Source: Craterostigma plantagineum (lineage: Eukaryota; Streptophyta; Magnoliopsida; Lamiales; Linderniaceae). Taken from it: DNA of 64,000 bases. Positions 56,210 through 64,000 of this stretch are shown one piece after another. Position 1 is the stretch's first letter, and each line of letters opens with the position of its first letter. The notes under the pieces are model-generated. The model ran no database searches. It was given only the letters and a program-made list of their open reading frames with translations, and was not told the origin of the DNA. The stretch is from positions 62,001 through 126,000 of the forward strand of contig JAPQWV010000647.1 of the NCBI GenBank assembly GCA_027422505.1, in the 5' to 3' direction. The position numbers and the translations under genes are program-made.

Positions 56210-58074
56210 CATAACACATAGTGGGGCCTGGCGCCACCGGTCATTGAGCTCGTCGAGCCTCTCTCTGAACTCGTCCGTGGGTGGATAGCTGTCCAGACTG
56301 CATCCTAGCTAGCATATCGCTAGTCAAGGTGTTCATCGAGCTGTACCACTGTACACAGATATAATACATATAAAAGTGATTAAACATATAGATATAAAAA
56401 TCGACATAAGATTAAATTACATACGTAGTCGCCGTGGCTGCGTGGGGGTATGCCGCTCGATGAGGATCCCGGCCCAGACGGAAGAAGGCGAGGATGAGAA
56501 TGCCGATGATACCAGTCCATGTAACCTTGAACAGTTTCACCAAGGTACTCCACGGTGGCCCGGTTGATGTACGAGAGGTTGAGGATGTAGGCGTTGGGGA
56601 ACTGACGCCAAGCATGTTCTGCTGATCCGGCAAAATAGTCCACCTTATACCTCGTCGGGTCTACTGGCATGACCGCTTTCTGTAGCGGACTCATCGGTGG
56701 CGGGATGACCTGCACGTACCCCAGCTAGCGTAACACTCTCGAGGGTGCGTAGGGCTCAACGATATCGCGATATCTAACCCAACCCACGAAAAGCATCCTC
56801 GGGTGTTGCGACACTACATCGGGACCGTACGGCAGCCAAACAACCTGATAACAGTTCACAATTTTTAAATAATTGTTATAAATATAGAATATAAATTGTT
56901 AAGATACCTCACTTGCAGTCATGACATGTACTGACGGCGGATCTCAACCAAACGGCTCACCATCTTCTCGTGCTGAGATACACCCCTCGCATCCGCCCTG
57001 CTTGCGAGGCCAAGCTGGCGATAATGGTACGCAAGTGCGGCCTATCCCCACTAGTACTGCCTGGCAGAGGCCAACGAGCGGTAGAACTCGTGCATGATGT
57101 CGGGCTTCACACAGGTCCCGCTCTTGTCGATGAACAGCGTCGACCCCAAGAGAATCCACAACCAAGCGATGGCCTGGAACCCCGCCGGTCACCCCTCGCA
57201 TCCTCTGCATCACGTCTTTCGTCACAACCCCACCGCTTTTCCAAGAACTCCTCAGCGCGTCCGCGGAGATGCCCATTATCTCCCTCGCCGCGATCTGCCC
57301 ATCAGCGATGTTTGGGGTGCCTGATACCACCGCCCCGTCGATCGGATACCAAGGATCTGCTCGACGTCGTGGAGCATGATCGTCATCTCTCCGAATGGCA
57401 TGTGGAAGGTATTCGTGTCAGGCTGCCAACGCTAAACAAAAGCGCACAGCAGAGGCTGTCCAAGTGACCACCATGGCATCTGTGAGGTGCCCAAGCCTCG
57501 CTCTGCATCTCCGGCGGGAATTGGGAGTACCAATTCTTAAGCTTCCCAACCACTAACGTCCGCTGCTCGCACTTCAGCAGGGGCCTCTCCTGCTCACCCA
57601 TCCAGATGCGGGGCGCGATGTGCCCCAGATAACTAGGGATCACCTTGTCATCATCTGGACAACCGGGCTGTGCCCCCTGCACCCTCCAGGAATCGTCATC
57701 TACGACCCTGGAGCGTTTGCTCCCTATTTCATTTTTACGAATAAGGCAAAATAAATTTAATTTCTTTTACGTATATTAAGACACGACATCGCATGTCAAT
57801 TAAAAAAATTTTTTCCGTCATCGCATGTCAATTTATAGAGGAGAAAAATAATTACCTGAGGAGGCCGGTGGCACATCGTCATCGAATAACTGAAATGATG
57901 CTGCATCATCTGTACGTCATTATTTCCTGCTCCAGACCACCTCGCATGCGGACCGTAATCCGCATATACGGACTGAGAAGCAACAACTCGCTGCCGCCTC
58001 TCCTCCTTCCGTTCTCTACGAACGAATGAATCAACGCTGCGCGTCCTCGTGTGGCGCTCTCCAGATCCCTCCAA
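56210..58074 (-). pseudogene. Plant mobile domain (PMD, MAIN-like) gene inside the MULE
   Basis: Right to left: a possible first exon at 58,074-57,846 (Arg/Glu-rich, then CHRPPQ at a GT donor); a second from 57,682 (GCPDDDKVIPSYLGHIAPRIW); the PMD hallmark RWQPDTNTFHMPFGEMTIML near 57,430-57,365 followed by HDVEQILGI; and a later part at 56,715-56,420 (VMPVDPTRYKVDYFAG, WYHRHSHPRLLPSG). An end exon near 56,350-56,210 contains DEFRERLDELNDRWRQAP. A stop at 57,434-57,432 lies directly before the hallmark in place of a Glu codon, and the frame shifts just upstream. PMD proteins such as Arabidopsis MAIN/MAIL1 act in genome stability and silencing; many copies belong to transposons. Confidence 0.75.
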
Positions 58075-58149
58075 CGGGGGATCTACTACTACCTTCGGGT
58101 AGGGACTTTCCTGCCCTGGTCTGTAATTAAATATTTATAAAACAAAATA

Positions 58150-58330
58150 AAGGGTCGAACAGGATTTTCGGCCGCGTAAAGAGGCGGCCGAAAATGATTC
58201 TCGGCGGGAGCAGTACCGACCGATCGGTATTATCGGCAGGCGCAACACCGACCGATCAGCATTTTTGGCCCTCTCTGGCATTCGGCCCTGCCTTGTGGCG
58301 GCCGAAAATATTTTTCAACCGTGCCATGCG
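58150..58330. repeat. GGCCGAAAA-type subterminal repeats, right
   Basis: TTTTCGGCCGCG, GCGGCCGAAAATGATTC, CGACCGATCGGTATT, CGACCGATCAGCATT and GCGGCCGAAAATATT form short hairpins like those at 55,800-56,045. Confidence 0.75.
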
Positions 58331-58760
58331 CCGGCCCAATAATTCGTTCGATCGGGACTTTTTCAAACGATTTCGACCCGTGTTCGATAATCCATCTACG
58401 TACGACCGATTTTTACGAGAATTTGCTTACCAGTCGTGCGAATAGACCCTTTCCTTTCCCCTGTCCCTGTCGTCGATCCATTGCAATTTGAGTTTTTTTG
58501 TTTTGTTTGAGTCTGATTTGAATGTGTGATTGCGATATGGAAAGTGTTGTATGGAAAGGGCTTTAAAAAGAAATTTTGATTTAAAAGGACAAAATCGTCC
58601 TTTAGGGGGCAGTGACTAGGAAAAAGGGGGCGGTGAATAGTAATCCAGCTTATTTATTTTTATTGCGTTTTCTCCAATATATCTTCAAATGTCAAAAGAG
58701 TACTCTCACTCTAAGATCAACGCCATCTCAAACAAAAAAAAAACCCTCCTAAGTGGTGGT

Positions 58761-60574
58761 AAGGGGCGGATCTATCCATGGCCCCGGGGCCACGCCTGCC
58801 CCCGGGAAAATATTCGAAAATTTTAGTAGTATATAGGTATTGTGTATATATACGAATAATAGATATATAGAGTTTGTTCTGTAAATATTAGCAAATCGTA
58901 TCTAGCATGGTTGAGGAAGTAGTCATATGTATTCTTGATTTCGGGTTCGGTCCCATGAGGTCCCAAATTTATTTTTTGTGCACTAATAAAAAACAATGTT
59001 GAGACACGGCCCAATCAAAGTAGAAATAATTTCTCGATTTGGCTGCCAAGAAAAGGGAGACACGTTGGCCCAATATCAAAGCAGAATTACTAACAAAATT
59101 AACAAATGAAAGCTGAGAGCCCTAGCAGTAAATTCGTAGAACTGAGGTTAGCTGCAGAAATTCATAGGTTACCATTGCATAAAATTCATTAGTTTTATCA
59201 TGTTTGATATGGTGATAGATTGCACATATATCATTTCATGGGAAAATCTACTACAATTGATAGTTTTTTTCAAAAGAAGAGGTCAAATAAAGTGCTATCT
59301 TCTCCGATAATCGAATCGTCAACGTCGATATGAAATGACGATGATCCAACCCAAATTCCTTCTAAAAGAATCAAAAATAAGGAAATTGAAGATATTGATC
59401 TCAATTCGTTAGAGCGTGATCCGGATGTACGACGACAAATTTGGGAATATAATCCTAACCAACAAGAAGAGGTACGCCGAGCTTATTTGAATCTAAAGGC
59501 ACACCAACCAATTCTTCAAGAGTATCCGCTGAACAAAAATCTTAAGACCCTTGAAGATTTCAATCTACTTGGTATGCAATTTTCTTGGTTGGAGTATTCG
59601 CCGGTTACAGATAAAGCGTACTGCTTTCCATGTTTTATCTTTAACAAGCCATCAGGGATGTGCAAATCAAACTGTGTTTACTGTTGATGGGTTTGATAAT
59701 TGGAAGAAAGTCAAAAACGGAACAGCTTATGATACTCTAATGATATCCTGCGAGCATTTGATATTGTACCTTGACTAATTTACAAACGATATTTTTCATT
59801 AATTCACACTTGTAAATCGTTTGAGTACATGAATATAATTAATGAAAAGTATTTGAATTCATTTGTTGTCAATACATTCTAAATTTGTTAAAATTAAAGA
59901 GTCTCTCTTTTAATTAATAAAATATTAATTTTATCGATATATTAATATCTCTCTAAATTAATAAAATTTCATGGTTCCAATGTTATTAATTTATAGAGGT
60001 TTTACTGTAATGGGGATTACAGATGTCCTTTGTCAAGCTCTACAAAGCAAGTCTCAAGATATAATAAATGCGATGGAGCTTGTAGTATCTACCATGAATT
60101 TACTTCAACGGATGATGGACAACGATTGGGATGACTTGCTGGCAAAGGTAAAGACTTTTTGTGAAGTTCGAAATAGTGAAATTCCTGATTTAGTGCTCGT
60201 TACATTGATCGAAGAGGACGTGGGCGAGTTCGTAATCACGCGGACAATATCACCATCGAGCGTCATTATCATGTAGACCTCTTTTATGCTGCCATTGATT
60301 CATAATTACAAGAAATTAATGGTCATTTTAGTGATAATGCTATGGAATTGCTCATTTTGAGTAATGTTCTAAATACTCATAATTCTAAGGAAACGTTCAA
60401 AATTGAGGATATCTGTGAACATGTTGTTCTACATGGAGGAATTTACTAAAGAAGAGTTAGAGCAATTGGAGATACACTTGAAACACATATAGTTAAGTGC
60501 GGTGATTATAAAAAATTTCAACTATTTCAGAATTGTGCCAATGGTTAGTGAAGACTAACAAGTACGTGACATAC
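58761..60574 (+). mobile_element. hAT element with transposase remnant, right end not seen
   Basis: The left end AAGGGGCGGATCTATCC, then G/C runs and TTCGAAAATTTTAGTAGTAT, matches the left end of the element at 53,084 (TTCGAAAATTTTAGTACTAT). A tRNA-like pair lies at 58,903 and 58,942. The element runs into the second Tekay-like LTR at 60,575, which may be inserted in it. Confidence 0.7.
59230..60540 (+). pseudogene. TTF-zinc-finger hAT transposase (ZMYM1-like), decayed
   Basis: The opening STTIDSFFQKKRSN (59,245) is typical. Then DLNSLERDPDVRRQIWEYNP and RAYLNLKAHQPILQEYPLNK lead to the TTF zinc-finger region (FSWLEYSPVTDKAYCFPCFI). A frameshift near 59,650 precedes FTVDGFDNWKKVKNGTAYDT. An AT-rich stretch at 59,780-59,970 replaces most of the DUF4371/RNase-H-like core. 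The C-terminal half resumes at about 59,990 (GITDVLCQALQSKSQDIINA). A further frameshift near 60,215 leads to DNITIERHYHVDLFYAAIDS. No complete dimerisation domain is seen before 60,540. This family includes domesticated genes, but this copy is clearly dead. Confidence 0.8.
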
Positions 60575-63178
60575 TGTCAGGAACCGAAACCTTATACCCT
60601 TTCCATGCATAAATGTTAATTCATGCACCTGCATAATTAATTTAATGATGCATATATATAAGATGAAAAATAATATTTGATTAGGTTATTACTAGTAGAT
60701 AGTATGGAAATGAGCAATAAAGTTTTCGACATTAAAGATTAGGTAAAGAAAAGTTTGTAACTATCGACTAAGGTTAAAGGCTATTAGTGGAAAACTAATT
60801 ATAGTTAAATATAAGAGGTTACATAGATAAAATTTTTGAAAAAAATATATATACTTAGGAAAAGAAGTTTCGACATTAAGATATGTAAGTATTGGAAAAC
60901 AAAGTTTTCGACAATAAGAGATAATCACAAACTTTACTTAATATGGAAGATAAAATACTCACCACCCTACTTGTCAAATCATATAGTTTAATACATATCT
61001 ATAGTGTATTGAAAGAAGAAACCCCAAAATAATAAAAGGAACAAACGAATAGATAGAAAATTAAGAAGAAAGGAGCCAAGTTCGATCAAAGATAATTTAG
61101 CCAAGTTAACAAGTTCAACAAATTTAAACTCAAATGTGAAGAAGGTAAAATCTTCTACTTTTAGCTTATAAATCAATCTATATTCATTACAGTTTCGGTA
61201 CATCATGTAGATTAGGTGACCTAAATGATATGATTTTGAATTAAGTAATCTTATATTTATGCTAAGGGCTTTGTAGTCTTCGATACTAAAGCACGTTGGT
61301 TGTGAAGATTTGAATTATACTAAGTGCAAAGAAGTTTCGAATTAATAATTGTAGGGAGTTTCGTAATTATATTAGGGTTTCGGTATTGAAAGGATTTCAT
61401 ACTTGTCTAGATGAATATATTTTGGTATATGAACAGGATGAGGGTAATATGAAGTTTTCGACATCATGTTCATAAGAACTCGAGATGAATTAGATGAATC
61501 TCGACATGAATAGGTAAATCTCGATATATGCTTCGAAAGAATTAGGTGGAACCTCAATGCAATGTCGAAATCTAGAAATTCATTGGATAGAATGTCGACT
61601 TATGTTATGATGTCGAGATGTACTTCAGATTCATTGGGGGGAAATATCGAAATGAATTAAATAGGATCTCGAGTTATAATAATGAATTAGATAGGATCTC
61701 AAGTTATGATAATCCATTTAGCTAGGATCTCGAGTAATGATTTCGAATTAGATATAGAGATTGGTAAGAATCATGGAACATAGACCTCGACACATACAAT
61801 CTCGAAATCAATAAGGTAAACCTTGGAATGAGATTTCGAGATTTAGAAATACCAATATAAAATCTCGAGAGAAATCTCGAAATGGAATGTGAAGAATGAC
61901 GAAACTTGTTTCGAAATTTTGTCGAAAATCTTTTGTATTATCAAATTTAATTTAATAATTGAACATGATTCAATATGAAATTAGATAAGAGTATTCGCTA
62001 ATTAATTAATTTTCAAAGGAATAGCAAGTCGAAAATAAAAAGAATTGTGATACAGATGTAAGGAATTTCAATATCATATAAAGTGTTCGATATTTAGGGT
62101 TTTGATATAAAATAAGTTAGGGTTTCTGGTAAAGGCGACAGATAGGAACGATCATGCATAATAAAGCATGCATATCACGCACGCATATCATTATAGGAAT
62201 TTCATATTTACGGATAAAATAATTGTATAGGTCAGGAGTCCGATAAGGGCAAGGACAAGGTCGCTTAAGCGAGCGGAGAAAATAGGCGAAACTTGTGAGT
62301 ATGATTTGCAACATGTACCTTATGTGCCTTATGTGTTTACATGCCTTATATGGATTAATTGACTAATATGTGCTTTATATGCTATTCATGGATCGATGTG
62401 AATTATGTGACTGTAAAGTGCTTTTATATGATTTACGTATCATATAAGGTATTTTTATAGCATTGCATACACTTAAAATAAGGGAGAAACCGTTATGACT
62501 GCTACGACTACAGATGGTATGATACGGATGCTACGGCATATATCCCTATAAATCGGGGGATCTTATAGAGTCCTGTACAGGCAATACGTGTCCCTACAAA
62601 TCGGGGGAGTACGACATGGTTATAGAGTCCCATGCATGGGCGCCGACTGGGCGTACAGTACAGTCTAGCTAGTCTATAACGGGAGTATCAAAATAAATGG
62701 ACATATAAAATGACATGTGATCTATGGATCGTATGAATGACCGTTATATGAATGATGATTATGTGAATTGAAATGGCATGGTTACGATATTGATGGAAAG
62801 GAATAGACTATTGTTATTTTATTGTTACTTGTATTAATTAACATGTTGCAATCATACGCTGAATCGGTGTCTTCGCGGTTGTGTAGATAATTAGCAGGCT
62901 GCGTAGAAAGCATCATCATAAAGCATGGATTCGAGGTTGGCCAACTACGCTCTCCTCCTGCTCCCCTTTGGTTCATCGTTAGCATATAGAATAGAAATGG
63001 ATTTAGACTGTTGCATTTTGGGACTCATATGATAGGTACATATGTACATTATTGTGAAAGGAACTAGACCGCATGTACGCACCCGTTTTGTTAAAGGAAA
63101 TGGTTATGGGAATCACAAAAAATTTTATATGAATATTTTATAGCTGCGTAAAAAGGTAATAGGAAACGGGGCGCTACA
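60575..63178 (+). repeat. 5' LTR of the second Tekay-like element
   Basis: About 2,604 bp. The 60,860-62,100 part is rich in TTTCGACAT, TCTCGA and TCGAAAT words. The start is inferred from TG and from the length of the related LTR; no second LTR is available. Confidence 0.65.
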
Positions 63179-63183
63179 TGTAG

Positions 63184-63195
63184 TGGTATCAGAGC
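63184..63195 (+). other. Primer-binding site of the second Tekay-like element
   Basis: TGGTATCAGAGC, perfect. Confidence 0.92.
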
Positions 63196-63440
63196 CTAGG
63201 TTTTAGGTTCTGTAGACATTTGCATAGTATGTGCATGTTATGAATTGCCCTTAAACTTTTCTTGCATATATAGGCAAAGGGCAATAGGTGACGATACCTA
63301 TAGAACGTGATGAACCTACGATAGAGGGAGGAGGAAGAACGGCCGTACCTGAATCCCATTCATCACATACACTTAGACAGCATGAATCCGAACACCCCCT
63401 GACAACTCCCCGAGAACGATGATATGATAAATTAAGAAAG

Positions 63441-63995
63441 ATGGGTGCTTTGGATTTTATGGGTACGACAGATCCCGCTGAAGCGGAAACATGGTTGAAA
63501 AGGACATAAAGAGTATTTAATACGATGCAATGTACTCCTGAGGAAAGATTCGATTATGCTGTCTCACTTCTTCAGGGACATGCATATGAATGGTGGGAGA
63601 CTGTCCCTGACAGTATGGCTCAACCCCCAGTGCTGACCTGGGAAGATTTTCTGAGAGAGTTCAACGATGCTTACATGCCTGGAGTTTATAAGGATCAGAA
63701 AGAAAAAGAATTTTTAGAACTCAAACAGGGAAACCGGTCCGTAAGCGAGTATGAAGTGCTATTTAATCAGTTATCTCGATACGCTTCACATATGGTTGCA
63801 ATTGAAAGAAATAAGTGCCGAAGGTTTGAAGCTAGACTCCGTTATACTATTAGGAATCGTATTACGCCCTCAGATATGGAGTCCTATGGAAAATTGAGAG
63901 CTGCAGCAGTACGGGCGGAAAGACTAGAGACTGAATCAAGAATTCCCAGAGTAACAAAAGAAGTCCAGGAGAAGAATCGTCAAGTGGGAAGATGA
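63441..63995 (+). pseudogene. gag of the second Tekay-like element, 5' part
   Basis: The frame starts MGALDFMGTTDPAEAETWLK and meets a stop at 63,507-63,509. The same frame continues RVFNTMQCTPEERFDYAVSL, then LLQGHAYEWWETV, TWEDFLREFNDAY, LKQGNRSVSEYEVLFNQLSRYA and the RRFEARLRYTIRNRI block, the retrotransposon gag core. It stops again at 63,993-63,995, before any zinc knuckle. Both stops suggest a dead copy. Confidence 0.85.
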
Positions 63996-64000
63996 AAAAG

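Larger units (their letters stand above)
55570..58648. mobile_element. MULE carrying a PMD gene, 3,079 bp
   Basis: Terminal inverted repeats of about 65-70 bp: the left begins GGGAATTACTATCCACCGCC, the right (opposite strand) CTGGATTACTATTCACCGCC. Both continue to a shared GACGATTTTG. Flanking 9-mers TTTATTTAT (55,561-55,569) and CTTATTTAT (58,649-58,657) differ at one base. No transposase is present. The length of inverted repeats and the 9-bp duplication fit Mutator-like elements. Confidence 0.8.
60575..64000 (+). mobile_element. Second Tekay-like Ty3/gypsy element, cut by the right edge
   Basis: A 5' LTR, a primer-binding site and the start of gag are in the window; the rest lies beyond. 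The LTR begins TGTCAGGAACC after CATAC and ends GGGGCGCTACA, close to the GGGGCGCCACA end of the element at 24,042. Confidence 0.75.

Overview
The window looks like nuclear DNA of a dicotyledonous plant. Two spliced plant genes are recognisable, a PCF11-like 3'-end processing factor of the PCFS4 type and a nuclear gene for the plastid Clp protease subunit ClpP5. Almost everything else is plant transposable-element sequence: Ty1/copia and Ty3/gypsy LTR retrotransposons, hAT, Mutator-like (MULE) and MITE elements, and a tRNA-derived SINE. Base composition is AT-rich. I cannot name the species.

Positions 1-35,700 are a nested retrotransposon cluster. A reverse-strand SIRE-like copia element occupies 1 to about 10,386; its far LTR lies off the left edge, and it carries an accessory ORF downstream of pol. 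It interrupts the gag of an older Ty3/gypsy element of Athila/Tat type that keeps only gag and protease (10,387-11,161, 20,249-24,041 and from 34,153). The same gag holds a complete Angela/Tork-like copia element (11,162-20,248, LTRs of about 2 kb, perfect 5-bp target duplication AGAAG). The 3' LTR of the host element in turn holds a Tekay/Del-like chromovirus (24,042-34,152). Its two LTRs differ sharply: the 3' LTR contains a 711-bp copy of the element's own integrase/chromodomain region.

Positions 35,700-43,970 hold DNA transposons: a decayed Ulp1-type (C48) protease gene split by an 832-bp hAT element with a perfect 8-bp duplication, several families of GTAC-rich tandem repeats, a decayed MULE transposase on the opposite strand, and two MITEs.

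Positions 44,508-49,294 carry the only gene that looks intact: a PCFS4-like gene on the minus strand in eight exons that join in one frame (756 codons plus stop). A SINE with a 13-bp target duplication follows at 50,157-50,412.

Positions 52,711-55,496 are a ClpP5-like gene whose exon carries an 851-bp hAT insertion (8-bp duplication GGTAGCTG), plus a lost splice acceptor and a 1-nt frame error, so this copy is read as a pseudogene. A 3.1-kb MULE carrying a plant-mobile-domain (PMD) gene sits 73 bp beyond its first recognisable exon. To its right lies a larger hAT element with a decayed TTF-zinc-finger transposase and the same left terminus as the ClpP5 insertion. It runs into the 5' LTR and gag of a second Tekay-like gypsy element at the right edge.

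The most unusual signals are tRNA-like A/B-box pairs in three hAT-type elements, the chimeric chromovirus LTR, the gag-protease-only gypsy element with a duplicated polypurine module, and the PMD-carrying MULE with stem-loop-rich ends. All protein assignments rest on motif recognition by eye; no database search was run.
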